Positions 7,143 through 15,798 of a stretch of DNA of 64,000 bases are shown here, piece after piece. The notes under the pieces were generated by a model that worked only from the letters and a program-made list of their open reading frames with translations, was not told the DNA's origin and ran no database searches. Location: positions 806,001-870,000 of the forward strand of contig NZ_NSDM01000001.1 of the NCBI RefSeq assembly GCF_030852425.1, read 5' to 3'. Within the stretch, counting starts at the first letter, position 1. Each line of letters opens with the position of its first letter. A program made the position numbers and the translations under genes. The stretch comes from Saccharothrix longispora. GTDB taxonomy: Bacteria > Actinomycetota > Actinomycetes > Mycobacteriales > Pseudonocardiaceae.

Positions 7143-8306
7143 GTGCGCCGGGAGACCTCCGCACCGCGGCCGAACTGGCAGCGCACCGTCTCCGACCAGG
7201 GCCTGGTGTTCGGCTCGCCGTCCACGAACGCCGACGGCGGTCCGCGCCCGTACTGGGACGAGTCGGCGCACTACGTCTTCGACATGAGCGAGGTGCTCGC
7301 CCTCGAAGCGGACGTGGAGCTGCTGCACAACCTGTGCCTGGAGGCAGTCGACAACGTGGTGCTCACCGAGCGCTACCGCGACTTCGGCATCCAGGAGTGG
7401 CTGTGGCCCGCGATCGCCGAGTCGTGGAAGCGCCGCGACCCGCACGTCTACGGGCGGTTCGACCTGCGCTACGACGGCGGCGGCCCGGCCAAGCTGCTGG
7501 AGTACAACGCCGACACGCCCACCTCGCTGCTGGAGGCGTCGGTCGTCCAGTGGAACTGGAAGACCGACGTCTTCCCGGACGACGACCAGTGGAACTCGAT
7601 CCACGAGAAGCTCGTCGAGCGCTGGGCCGAGGTCGGCGCCGGGCTGCCGTCCAACGAGCTGCACTTCACCTGGTCCGGCGCCGACCCGTCCGGCGAGGAC
7701 CACGTCACCGTCGCCTACCTCCAGGAGACGGCGGCCGAGGCCGGGATGGACACGGTGGGCCTCGCCATCGAGGAGATCGGCTGGGACTCGCTGCTCACGC
7801 GGTTCGTCGACCTGGAAGACGCCCCGATGGGCACCGTCGTGAAGCTCTACCCGTGGGAGTGGGTGGTCGACGAGCAGTTCGGCCGCCACGCCGTGGAGAG
7901 CCTGCCCGGCACCCTGTGGATCGAGCCGCTGTGGAAGATGCTGCTCTCCAACAAGGCCCTGCTGGCGGTGCTGTGGGAGATGTACCCCGGCCACCCCAAC
8001 CTCCTGCCCGCGTTCCTCGACGACCCCGGTCTCCTCACGGAGTACGTGCGGAAGCCCCGGTTGGGTCGGGAGGGCGCGAACATCCAGATCGTCGCCCCCG
8101 GCTACGAGACCCGGACCGGCGGGGTCTACGGCAAGGAGGGCTTCGTCTACCAGCTGTTCGACCCGCTGCCCGAGTTCGACGGCTACCGGCCGGCGCTCGG
8201 CGCGTGGGTCGTCGGCGACGCGTCGGCGGGCCTCGGCATCCGCGAGACCGTCGGCCTGGTCACCGACGACGGCGCGGCGTTCGTGCCGCACCGGATCGTC
8301 GAATGA
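7143..8306 (+). CDS. Glutathionylspermidine synthase-like ATP-grasp protein (YgiC/YjfC family)
   Basis: 387 residues, the length of E. coli YjfC and YgiC. Recognisable features are GRFDLRYDGGGPAKLLEYN (the pre-ATP-grasp glutathione-site-like region), the acidic VKLYPWEWV segment and KPRLGREGANI (nucleotide-binding loop), close to the C-terminal half of GspS. The amidase half of bifunctional Gsp is absent. Family members ligate an amine to a carboxylate using ATP, but the real substrates of YjfC-type proteins are not established. The GTG start directly follows the stop of the membrane gene, so they are coupled; a DUF350 membrane gene follows 73 bp later. Confidence 0.85.
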   Translation: MRRETSAPRPNWQRTVSDQGLVFGSPSTNADGGPRPYWDESAHYVFDMSEVLALEADVELLHNLCLEAVDNVVLTERYRDFGIQEWLWPAIAESWKRRDPHVYGRFDLRYDGGGPAKLLEYNADTPTSLLEASVVQWNWKTDVFPDDDQWNSIHEKLVERWAEVGAGLPSNELHFTWSGADPSGEDHVTVAYLQETAAEAGMDTVGLAIEEIGWDSLLTRFVDLEDAPMGTVVKLYPWEWVVDEQFGRHAVESLPGTLWIEPLWKMLLSNKALLAVLWEMYPGHPNLLPAFLDDPGLLTEYVRKPRLGREGANIQIVAPGYETRTGGVYGKEGFVYQLFDPLPEFDGYRPALGAWVVGDASAGLGIRETVGLVTDDGAAFVPHRIVE

Positions 8307-8379
8307 GCACCGCAACCGTGTCACCGGCTCCTTCACCGGCGGCCCATCCCCGACACCTGAACACCACCCTGGAGGGTCT

Positions 8380-8832
8380 GTGAACACCAACCTCGCGTTG
8401 GACCCCGGCTTCGGCGGGGCCATCGGCCAGGGCATCGGCGCGATCGCCCTGTACGCGATCGTCGGCACGGTGCTGATGGTCGTCGGCTTCTACGCCATCG
8501 ACTGGACCACGCCCGGCAAGCTGAGCACCCTGGTGCGCGACGGGGCCCCGAACGCGGTCATCGTCACGTCCGCCGGCCTGGTCAGCATGGCGCTGATCAT
8601 CGTCGTCGCCATCTACAGCTCGGCCGGCAAGCTCGCCGAGGGCCTGCTGTCGGCGCTGATCTTCGGCATCGTCGGCATCGTCGTCCAGGTGCTCGCCGTG
8701 CGGCTGCTGGAGTGGGTGACCCGGCTCGACATCGGCTCGCTCATCGAGTCCGACCGCTTCGCCCCGGCGAGCGTCGTCGTGGCCGCGGCCCACGTCGCCC
8801 TGGGCCTCGTGGTCGCCGTCGCCATCTCCTAG
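8380..8832 (+). CDS. DUF350-type membrane protein (YjfL-like)
   Basis: 150 residues with four predicted membrane helices (about 20-42, 60-82, 88-110, 125-148), in the repeated two-helix layout of DUF350/YjfL proteins. The GGAGG at 8371-8375 fixes the GTG start. DUF350 genes commonly accompany YjfC/YgiC ATP-grasp genes, which supports one functional unit with the two upstream genes. The molecular function is unknown. A strong hairpin follows the stop codon. Confidence 0.75.
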   Translation: MNTNLALDPGFGGAIGQGIGAIALYAIVGTVLMVVGFYAIDWTTPGKLSTLVRDGAPNAVIVTSAGLVSMALIIVVAIYSSAGKLAEGLLSALIFGIVGIVVQVLAVRLLEWVTRLDIGSLIESDRFAPASVVVAAAHVALGLVVAVAIS

Positions 8833-8847
8833 CGGGTCGACCGCGCG

Positions 8848-8886
8848 AAGGGGGGGCGTGCCCGCGAGCCGGGCGCGCCCCCCTTT
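8848..8886. terminator. Bidirectional hairpin terminator
   Basis: A G-run/C-run stem (about 15 bp, AAGGGGGGGCG pairing with CGCCCCCCTTT around a GAG loop) lies between the convergent DUF350 and DUF6891-like genes. The flanking A and T residues give a short T run in both directions, so it could serve both genes. Confidence 0.75.
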
Positions 8887-8893
8887 CCGCTGT

Positions 8894-9517
8894 TCAGCCG
8901 ACGGGCAGGCGCTTCCGCCAGGCCATCGGGCCGACCTTGATGCGGGTGCGCACCGACCCGTTCCACTCGACCGGCAGGCCGGCCGAGGTGAGCGCGGTGA
9001 CGACCTCGCGCGCCACGGCCTCGTCGGCGGCGGCGTGGTCCGCGACCTCGCCGAAGGAGCCGAACGCCAGGTACACGCCGCCGTCCGCCACGGCGGCCTC
9101 GGTGTCCTGCCGGTGGAAGAACACGTACCCGCGCGCGTCGCCCACCCCCGGGTCGACCTCGTCGCCGATCTCGGCGTGCCCGCACGTCTGGCAGCACGTG
9201 AAGTCGGCGCGCGCCACGATCCCGTCGCCCTCCAGCGCGTCGAACGCGGCGAGCAGCCGGTCCACGTCCGTCGTCGCGGGCCACCCGGCCTGCTCCTCTG
9301 CCCGCTCCCGCCACACCCGCTCGACCACGGACCGCGCGACCGCGCCCGTCACGCCGTCGTCCTCCTCGAAGTAGTCGCCCACGTCGTCCACGGCGTCCTC
9401 CAACGAGGTGAACCCGCCGTGCACCAGGCCCCGCGCGAACTCCTCGACCTCCTCCAGGCGCTCGGCGGGCAGGTCCGGGGTGTCATCTCGATCGACCACG
9501 CGCGCATCCTGCCCCAC
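8894..9517 (-). CDS. DUF6891-like hypothetical protein
   Basis: 207 residues, soluble and acidic, with no signal peptide. A central [10 protein letters not shown] segment gives two cysteines spaced as CxxC followed by Gly-His, then [10 protein letters not shown]. This Cys pair with a FFHxQDTE strand is what I associate with DUF6891 proteins, whose function is unknown. The GTG chosen starts the longest coding-like frame; a GTG six codons later (near 9499) is preceded by AGGATG. It is convergent with the YjfL-like gene and divergent from serS, 53 bp apart. Confidence 0.6.
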   Translation of the reverse strand: MGQDARVVDRDDTPDLPAERLEEVEEFARGLVHGGFTSLEDAVDDVGDYFEEDDGVTGAVARSVVERVWRERAEEQAGWPATTDVDRLLAAFDALEGDGIVARADFTCCQTCGHAEIGDEVDPGVGDARGYVFFHRQDTEAAVADGGVYLAFGSFGEVADHAAADEAVAREVVTALTSAGLPVEWNGSVRTRIKVGPMAWRKRLPVG

Positions 9518-9557
9518 GGGTCCGACAATCCGTATGGGGCTCCGGTGGAGCGGGTAC

Positions 9558-9563
9558 TACCCT
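9558..9563 (+). promoter_or_regulatory. -10 box of serS (leaderless)
   Basis: TACCCT lies 7 nt before the serS GTG. No Shine-Dalgarno sequence is present, so the transcript probably begins at or next to the start codon. The box sits within an imperfect palindrome (GGAGCGGGTA and TACCCTGCTCC). A -35 box is not obvious. Confidence 0.5.
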
Positions 9564-9570
9564 GCTCCGT

Positions 9571-10827
9571 GTGATTGACCTCAAGGCTCTGCGCGAGAAC
9601 CCGGAAGCCGTCCGCGCGTCGCAACGCGCTCGTGGCGAAGACGACGCCGTGGTCGACGCGCTGCTGTCCGCCGACGAGCGCCGCCGGGCCGCCGTGGCCC
9701 GCGCGGACGCGCTGCGCGGCGAGCAGAAGTCGTTCGGCAAGCAGGTCGGCCGCGCCAAGGGCGAGGAGCGCGAGGCGCTGCTGGCCCGGGGCAAGGAGCT
9801 GGCCGCCGGGGTCAAGGCCGCCGAGGCGGAGCAGTCCGCCGCCGAGGCCGAGCTGACCGAGCTGCACCGCGCCATCCCGAACGTCGTCCACCCCGACGCC
9901 CCCGAGGGCGGCGAGGACGACTACGTCGTGCTCAAGCACGTCGGCACCCCGCGCGAGTTCGACTTCGAGCCCAAGGACCACCTGGACCTCGGCACGAGGC
10001 TCCGCGCGATCGACATGGAGCGCGGCGCCAAGGTCTCGGGCTCGCGGTTCTACTTCCTCACCGGCATCGGCGCGCAGCTCGAACTCGCGCTGCTGAACAT
10101 GGCCGTCGCCCAGGCCACCGCGGCCGGCTTCAGCCTGATGATCACGCCGACCCTGGTCCGCCCGGAGGTCATGGCCGGCACCGGGTTCCTCGGCTCGCAC
10201 GCGAGCGAGATCTACCGGCTGGAGCAGGACGACCTGTACCTGGTCGGCACGTCGGAGGTGCCGCTGGCCGGCTACCACGCCGACGAGATCCTCGACGGCG
10301 AGAAGCGCTACGCGGGCTGGTCGTCGTGCTACCGCCGCGAGGCCGGCTCGTACGGCAAGGACACCCGCGGCATCATCCGCGTGCACCAGTTCAACAAGGT
10401 CGAGATGTTCTCCTACGTCAAGCCGGAGGACGCCGAGGCCGAGCACGCCAGGCTGCTGGCCTGGGAGGAGGAGATGCTCGCCAAGGTCGAGGTGCCCTAC
10501 CGGGTGATCGACACGGCGGCGGGCGACCTGGGCAGCAGCGCGGCCCGCAAGTTCGACTGCGAGGCGTGGGTCCCGAGCCAGCGGGCGTACCGGGAGCTGA
10601 CCTCGACGTCGAACTGCACCACGTTCCAGGCGCGGCGGCTCAACATCCGCTACCGCGACGAGAACGGCAAGCCGCAGATCGCCGCCACGCTCAACGGCAC
10701 CCTCGCCACCACCCGCTGGCTCGTGGCGATCCTGGAGAACCACCAGCAGGCCGACGGCTCGGTCGTCGTCCCGCAGGCGCTCCGGCCGTACCTCGGCGGC
10801 CTGGACGTGCTCAAGCCGGCCGGCTAG
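9571..10827 (+). CDS. serS: Seryl-tRNA synthetase
   Basis: 418 residues, class II synthetase that charges tRNA-Ser; two tRNA-Ser genes lie in this window. The N-terminal helical arm (about 25-100, rich in Lys/Glu/Ala) is the tRNA-binding coiled coil. Class II motif 2 is [21 protein letters not shown] and motif 3 is [31 protein letters not shown] is the serine/zinc-free site typical of bacterial SerRS. The length is normal. It starts with GTG, probably on a leaderless mRNA. Its last 17 bp overlap the 3' end of the convergent acyltransferase gene, so there is no room for a terminator between them. Confidence 0.97.
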   Translation: MIDLKALRENPEAVRASQRARGEDDAVVDALLSADERRRAAVARADALRGEQKSFGKQVGRAKGEEREALLARGKELAAGVKAAEAEQSAAEAELTELHRAIPNVVHPDAPEGGEDDYVVLKHVGTPREFDFEPKDHLDLGTRLRAIDMERGAKVSGSRFYFLTGIGAQLELALLNMAVAQATAAGFSLMITPTLVRPEVMAGTGFLGSHASEIYRLEQDDLYLVGTSEVPLAGYHADEILDGEKRYAGWSSCYRREAGSYGKDTRGIIRVHQFNKVEMFSYVKPEDAEAEHARLLAWEEEMLAKVEVPYRVIDTAAGDLGSSAARKFDCEAWVPSQRAYRELTSTSNCTTFQARRLNIRYRDENGKPQIAATLNGTLATTRWLVAILENHQQADGSVVVPQALRPYLGGLDVLKPAG

Positions 10828-11938
10828 CGACGGCGGGCTCCGCGGCGATGACGGGCTCCGGCCGCTGTTCCACGGTGGCCGGGGCCTGCTCTGCCCGCGG
10901 CCGGGAGACCACCTTCCGGCCGAATTCGATCATCGGCTGCTCGACCCACCGGAACAGCAGGTCGGCCATCAGCAGCGACACGATCGTCACGGCGACACCG
11001 GTCGCGGTCCGGTGCGCCCCGAAGGCGGGCACGCTCAGCATCACGACGGTCCCGGCGATCCCCTGGACGAGGTAGAGGGAGTACGACCGCTCGCCGACGA
11101 ACCGCATCGGGGCGATCGACAGCGCCCGCTGCACCGGGCCCGGCCGCAGCGTCGACACCACCAGCAGGGCCACGGCGACGCCGTACCCGGCGACCGCGGG
11201 GAGGCCGCCGGCGGGGACGCCCAGCACGTCCATGTTCACCTGGATCAGGACCAGCGCGGCCACGACGGGGATCGCCGCCAGCGGGTGCGTGAACGGGCGG
11301 AGCACCGCGAACCCCTTGGGGCTGTGCAGCACGAACGCCAGCAGGCAGCCGAACAGGATCATGTAGTAGGCGGCCGAGCTGAACTGCGGCGGCATCGCGA
11401 AGTGGCCGATCACGGCCAACCCGAGCAGCCCGACGGTCGCGGACGCCCGCCAGGCCAGCGCCAGCGCGCCGAGCGCCGTCAGCAGAAGGGGCCACACGAC
11501 GTAGAACTTCTGCTCGACACCCAGGGTCCAGGACTGGCCGAACACCTGACCGGGTGGCGCCCACTCGTTGGTGAAGGTCAGGTACTCGGGGAGCACACCG
11601 GCCAGCCCGCTCGTCACGAACTCGTCGCGGACCAGCGCGAACACCACGACCAGGGCCAGCACCACGTAGTAGACGGGCATGATGCGGAACAGCCGCCGCA
11701 GGTAGAAGTCGCGGATCGACAGCCGCCCGGTGCGGTCCTGCTCGCGCACGGCCAGCGTGGTGATCAGGTAGCCGGACAGCACGAAGAACATGTGCACGCC
11801 GATCCAGCCGTTCAGCGACACCCAGGTCGGGCCGGCATAGTGGAAGAAGACCACCATGGCGGCCGCGATGGCGCGCATGCCGTCGAGCGCCGGGAAACGC
11901 CGCATGGCGAGGTACTCGCTGTGGGCAAGGGTGCGCAT
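10811..11938 (-). CDS. Acyltransferase-3 family membrane O-acyltransferase
   Basis: 375 residues with about ten membrane helices. The family signature is [17 protein letters not shown] near the N terminus, with the putative catalytic His in FFHY, followed by [13 protein letters not shown] and the [11 protein letters not shown] loop. Such enzymes O-acylate extracytoplasmic sugars or antibiotics; nearby genes do not identify the acceptor. I prefer the ATG at 11938 (MRTLAHSEY) because GGAG sits 6 nt upstream; another ATG two codons earlier abuts that site. A short charged C-terminal tail (about 30 residues) is predicted cytoplasmic. The 3' end overlaps serS by 17 bp. Confidence 0.85.
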   Translation of the reverse strand: MRTLAHSEYLAMRRFPALDGMRAIAAAMVVFFHYAGPTWVSLNGWIGVHMFFVLSGYLITTLAVREQDRTGRLSIRDFYLRRLFRIMPVYYVVLALVVVFALVRDEFVTSGLAGVLPEYLTFTNEWAPPGQVFGQSWTLGVEQKFYVVWPLLLTALGALALAWRASATVGLLGLAVIGHFAMPPQFSSAAYYMILFGCLLAFVLHSPKGFAVLRPFTHPLAAIPVVAALVLIQVNMDVLGVPAGGLPAVAGYGVAVALLVVSTLRPGPVQRALSIAPMRFVGERSYSLYLVQGIAGTVVMLSVPAFGAHRTATGVAVTIVSLLMADLLFRWVEQPMIEFGRKVVSRPRAEQAPATVEQRPEPVIAAEPAVASRPA

Positions 11939-12009
11939 GGGCATCTCCAGGGTGGCGATCGCGAAACACCGGATTATCACCACGTGCCGGTGGTCTTGCC
12001 CGATCGGGG

Positions 12010-13197
12010 TCACTCAACCGTGGAAAGCACCGTGTCGGCCACGTGCCGGCCGATCTCCAGGGCCGACGTCGCGGCGGGCGAGGGCGCGTTGAGCACGTGC
12101 ACCTGCCGCGGCGCGGTGTCGATCAGGAAGTCGTCGACCAGCGACCCGTCGGCGCGCATCGCCTGCGCCCGCACACCCGCCCCGGCGCGCACCAGGTCGT
12201 CCTCGCCGACCGCGGGCACCAGCCGGGCCAGGCTCGCCGCGAACCGCCGCCGCGACAGCGACCGCAGCACCTCCTCGGCGCCGGTGCGGGCGAACCGGCG
12301 CGCCAGCTCCCACGTGCCGGGGAACCGGGCCACGTCGAGCACGTCGCGGAGCGAGACGTCCCGCCACCGGTATCCCTCGCGGTGCAGCGCGAGCACCGCG
12401 TTCGGCCCGGCGTGCACGCTGCCGTCGAGCATCCGGGTCAGGTGCACGCCCAGGAACGGCAGCGCCGGGTCCGGCACCGGGTAGACCAGGCCGCGCACCA
12501 GGTGCCTCCGGTCGGGCCGCAGCTCGTAGTACTCGCCGCGGAACGGCACGATCGTCGCGGACGGCTCCACGCCCGCCAGCCGCGCCACCCGGTCGCTGTG
12601 CAGGCCCGCGCAGTTCACCAGCGCGTCCGCCCGCACCACGTCGCTCGGCGTGGCGACCTCGACGCCGCCGCCCGACAGGGCCCGCCGGATGCCCAGCGCG
12701 GGCGTGCCCGGCCGCAGGTCCTGCTCGCCCAGCTCGCGCACCAGCGCGTCGCACACGGCGGGGAAGTCGATGACGCCGGTGCTCTCCACGCGCAGCGCGG
12801 CGACCGCGGCGACCTCCGGCTCGTACTCGCGCGCCTCGGCCGCGGACACCCGCCGCGCCGGCACGCCGTTCGCGGTCGCCCGCTCGGCCAGCGCCTCCAG
12901 CCGGGGCAGCTCGTCGGCCGACGTGGCGACGACCAGCTTGCCGCACACCTCCACCGGCACGCCGCGCTCCCGCGCGTAGGCCACGATCGAGGCGTTGCCC
13001 GCCACGGACATCCGCGCCTTCAGCGACCCCGGCCGGTAGTAGAGCCCGGCGTGCACCACGTTGCTGTTGTGCCCGGTCTGGTGCGCGGCCCAGCGCCGCT
13101 CCTTCTCCAGGACCACCACCTCGTGACCGCGCCGCACCAGCTCCCGGGCGGTCGCCAGGCCGACGATCCCGCCACCGATCACCACGACTCGTCGCAC
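12010..13197 (-). CDS. lhgO: L-2-hydroxyglutarate oxidase-like FAD enzyme
   Basis: 395 residues. A Rossmann FAD-binding motif opens the protein (VVVIGGGIVGLATARELVRRG), and the DAO-family pattern continues with QTGHNSNVVHAGLYY, characteristic of L-2-hydroxyglutarate oxidases. NCAGLHSDRVA and PFRGEYYEL are also family features. It would oxidise L-2-hydroxyglutarate to 2-oxoglutarate, a metabolite-repair step. It lies 10 bp downstream of the luciferase-like gene on the same strand, so both may share a transcript. Confidence 0.88.
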   Translation of the reverse strand: MRRVVVIGGGIVGLATARELVRRGHEVVVLEKERRWAAHQTGHNSNVVHAGLYYRPGSLKARMSVAGNASIVAYARERGVPVEVCGKLVVATSADELPRLEALAERATANGVPARRVSAAEAREYEPEVAAVAALRVESTGVIDFPAVCDALVRELGEQDLRPGTPALGIRRALSGGGVEVATPSDVVRADALVNCAGLHSDRVARLAGVEPSATIVPFRGEYYELRPDRRHLVRGLVYPVPDPALPFLGVHLTRMLDGSVHAGPNAVLALHREGYRWRDVSLRDVLDVARFPGTWELARRFARTGAEEVLRSLSRRRFAASLARLVPAVGEDDLVRAGAGVRAQAMRADGSLVDDFLIDTAPRQVHVLNAPSPAATSALEIGRHVADTVLSTVE

Positions 13198-13207
13198 GGC
13201 GGAGACG

Positions 13208-14083
13208 CTATCCGCCCACGAGTTCCGGCAGCACGTCGGAGGCGACCCGCTCCAGCACCGCCTCGCTGCCCGCGTACACGCCCTCCGAGCGCGGCCAGTG
13301 CACGTTCAGGTCGGTGAACCCGAGTTCGCGCGCACGACCGGCCACGTCGCGGAAGTGCTCGACGCTGCTCAGCGAGTACACCGGGCAGGAGTCGGCGTTG
13401 AGGTGGAAGTCGACCGACTCCTTGGCCCGGCCGATCCCGGCGAGCACTTCGCGGAACCGCTCCGTGATGTCGGCCACGCCACGCCACCACGCGCCCTCGT
13501 CCTCGGTCTCCGGCCCGGTGGTGACCCACCCCGTGCCGTACTTCGCGGCGACCCCCATCGCCTTCGGCCCGTTGGCGGCCACCACGAACGGCAGCCGGGG
13601 TCGCTGCACGCAGCCCGGGTGGCCGCGGGCGTCGTGGATCTCGTAGTAGTCACCGCTGAACGAGGTCCGGTCCTGCGACAGCAGCAGGTCCAGCGCACCC
13701 ACGAACTCCTCGAACCGGTGCTGCCTGCTGCGCGGTGGCTCGTTGCCCATGACCTGCGTGTCGTACCCGGACCCGCCCGCGCCGACGCCGAGCGTGAAGC
13801 GACCGTCGGACTGGTCGTCCAGGGCCAGCAGGTCCCGCGCGAACGGCACCGGGTGGCGGAAGTTCGGCGACGCGACGTAGGTGCCCAGGCGGATGCGGGA
13901 GGTCGCCGCGGCCGCCGCGGCGAGCGTCGGCACGGCGCCGAACCACGGTCCGTCCACCAGCGACCGCCACCCCATGTGGTCGTAGGTCCAGGCGTGGTGG
14001 AAGCCGTACTCCTCGGCGGCCTTCCACTTGTGCTCGGCCATCCACCAGCGGTGTTCGGGCAGGATCACAATCCCAGTGCGCAC
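13208..14083 (-). CDS. LLM-class (F420-type) oxidoreductase
   Basis: 291 residues of a luciferase-like TIM barrel. Features include RTGIVILPEHRW at the N terminus, GFHHAWTYDHMGW, and LGVGAGGSGYD, close to the F420-dependent subfamily with an N-terminal His/Trp segment. The cofactor (F420 or FMN) cannot be proven. The GTG start is set by the conserved first strand and lies only 25 bp from the divergent HAD gene, so the promoters must overlap. The substrate is unknown. Confidence 0.82.
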   Translation of the reverse strand: MRTGIVILPEHRWWMAEHKWKAAEEYGFHHAWTYDHMGWRSLVDGPWFGAVPTLAAAAAATSRIRLGTYVASPNFRHPVPFARDLLALDDQSDGRFTLGVGAGGSGYDTQVMGNEPPRSRQHRFEEFVGALDLLLSQDRTSFSGDYYEIHDARGHPGCVQRPRLPFVVAANGPKAMGVAAKYGTGWVTTGPETEDEGAWWRGVADITERFREVLAGIGRAKESVDFHLNADSCPVYSLSSVEHFRDVAGRARELGFTDLNVHWPRSEGVYAGSEAVLERVASDVLPELVGG

Positions 14084-14108
14084 CTCGCGACGGTATCCGA
14101 CGGGCACC

Positions 14109-14936
14109 ATGGGGGGTGTGCAGAGACCATCCCTTGTGGCATCCGACGTCGACGGCACCCTGCTCACCCCCCTCGGCGGGGTGAGCCCCCGCACCGCCGC
14201 CACGGTCGGTCGCGTGCTCGCGGAGGGCGTCCCGTTCGTCCTGTCCACCGGCCGCCCACCGCGCTGGGTGCCGGTCGTCGCCGACGCGGCCGGCCTGACC
14301 GGGTACGCCGTGTGCTCCAACGGGGCGGTGCTCTACGACATCGGCGCCGACCGCGTCGTCTCGGCCGAGCTGCTCACGCCCGTGCAGCTCACCGACCTCG
14401 CGGCGGTGCTCGACGAGGCGCTCCCCGGCTGCTCCATGGCCTCCGAGCGGCTCGGCGGGAGCGCCCGCGACCCGGGCAGGGCGGAGTTCATCGCCGACGA
14501 GCGCTACCTGCACCCGTGGGAGGAGGGCGCGCAGCCGCTGCCCGGCCACCAGCGCGCCCAGCTGCTCGGCAAGCCCGCGGTGAAACTGCTGGTCAGGCAT
14601 CCCGGGATGACGTCGGACGAGATGGCGCGCGCGGCCGGCCCGCTCGTCGGGGACTCGGTCGCGATGACCTGGTCGACCGACGAGGGCCTGCTGGAGTTCG
14701 CCGCGCCCGGCGTGACCAAGGCCACCGGGCTCGCCGCGGTCGCCGACCGCCTGGGCGTCGCCGCCGCCGACGTGCTCGCCTTCGGCGACATGCCCAACGA
14801 CGTGCCGATGCTCAGGTGGGCGGGCCACGGCGTCGCGATGGCCAACGGCCACGCCGACGCGCTCGCGGTGGCCGACGAGGTCACCGCGAGCAGTGCGGAG
14901 GACGGGGTGGCGCAGGTGCTGGAGCGCTGGTTCTGA
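14109..14936 (+). CDS. HAD-superfamily (Cof-type) sugar-phosphatase-like hydrolase
   Basis: 275 residues. HAD motif I is VASDVDGTLL (nucleophile and acid Asp), motif II VLSTGRPP, motif III a Lys in KPAVKLLV, and motif IV FGDMPNDVPML. The C2-cap arrangement and length match Cof/YbiV-like phosphatases acting on sugar phosphates or FMN-like substrates. Exact specificity is not readable. The ATG is poorly supported by a ribosome binding site; a GTG three codons later is possible. It ends 7 bp from the convergent LpxA-like gene. Confidence 0.85.
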   Translation: MGGVQRPSLVASDVDGTLLTPLGGVSPRTAATVGRVLAEGVPFVLSTGRPPRWVPVVADAAGLTGYAVCSNGAVLYDIGADRVVSAELLTPVQLTDLAAVLDEALPGCSMASERLGGSARDPGRAEFIADERYLHPWEEGAQPLPGHQRAQLLGKPAVKLLVRHPGMTSDEMARAAGPLVGDSVAMTWSTDEGLLEFAAPGVTKATGLAAVADRLGVAAADVLAFGDMPNDVPMLRWAGHGVAMANGHADALAVADEVTASSAEDGVAQVLERWF

Positions 14937-14943
14937 CGACCGC

Positions 14944-15660
14944 TCAGGCGTGGTGGGCCGCGGCGAGCGGCTTGGCCGGTTCCGCCTCGGCCCACCACGC
15001 GAACGCCTCCCGCAGCTCCTCGGGCAGGTCGGCGGGCACCTCGGACCGGGCGTAGGCGTCCGCCAGCGCGCGGATCGCCGCCTCGCCGAACCCCGCGCGG
15101 CTCATCCCGACCGCGTTGACGCCCCGCAGCCGCACCGGCCCGCCGAACGCCTTCGCGAACGGGGGCACGTCCCGCGACACGACCGCGCCCATGCCCACCA
15201 TCGAGAGCGGGCCCACGACGCGGCGCTGGTGCACGACCGCGTTCATGCCCAGGTTCACGCCGTCGCCCACCCGGACGTGCCCGCCGAGCGACACGCCCGC
15301 CGACAGCGTCACCCCGGCTCCCACCGCGCAGTCGTGCGCGACGTACGCGCGGTTCAGCAGCCACGTGCCCGCGCCGATCGAGGTGGGCCGGTGGCTGCCC
15401 TGGTGGACGGTGCTCAGCTCGCGCACCGTGACGCCCTCGCCGAGGTGCACGCCCGCGTGGGCGAGTTCACCGTCCCACGCCCGGTTGTGCGGTTCCGAGG
15501 TGATCTCGGGCGGCGTGCCGATCACGCAGTGGGGGCCGATCCAGCAGCCGTCCTCGACGACCGCGGGGCCGAGGACGACGGCCCCCGGGCCGATGGTGAT
15601 GCCGTCCCCGAGTTCCACACCTGCGCCTACTACCGCGGTGGGGTGAATGTGGTTGACCAC
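14944..15660 (-). CDS. LpxA-like left-handed beta-helix acyltransferase
   Basis: 238 residues. It starts with IHPTAVVGAGVELGDGI and continues through hexapeptide repeats, ending in a helical C-terminal domain, as in LpxA (UDP-GlcNAc O/N-acyltransferase). The catalytic-His region of the family is recognisable (VHQGSHRP), with NRAYVAHDCAVG and NLGMNAVVHQRR further on. Actinomycetes make no lipid A, so acylation of another nucleotide sugar is likely. The divergent neighbours are a DegT aminotransferase and a Gfo/Idh oxidoreductase, the GnnB/GnnA pair that makes UDP-2,3-diamino sugars for LpxA in some Gram-negative bacteria. 3-N-acylation of such a sugar is my favoured inference. Confidence 0.8.
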   Translation of the reverse strand: MVNHIHPTAVVGAGVELGDGITIGPGAVVLGPAVVEDGCWIGPHCVIGTPPEITSEPHNRAWDGELAHAGVHLGEGVTVRELSTVHQGSHRPTSIGAGTWLLNRAYVAHDCAVGAGVTLSAGVSLGGHVRVGDGVNLGMNAVVHQRRVVGPLSMVGMGAVVSRDVPPFAKAFGGPVRLRGVNAVGMSRAGFGEAAIRALADAYARSEVPADLPEELREAFAWWAEAEPAKPLAAAHHA

Positions 15661-15798
15661 AGACGTCCGTCCTGATCGGGATGTGGTCCGCGCCGGTGGC
15701 CGCGGGTCGGTACGGGGTACCGTGGCGGCGCAATGCGGGCCGCGCAGCACTCTACCGGGGTCCGCGGGTGTGGCTTCGTGAAGGCGAGAGAGCGCTGC

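Noticed and set aside
9541-9571. T-box or other riboswitch before serS
   Set aside because: The -10 box is 7 nt from the start codon, so there is no leader long enough for a riboswitch.
15733-15798. Upstream start for the DegT aminotransferase (22 more residues)
   Set aside because: The extra residues are not like the family's N terminus, which begins at IPITVVDV; the ATG at 15799 gives the normal length.
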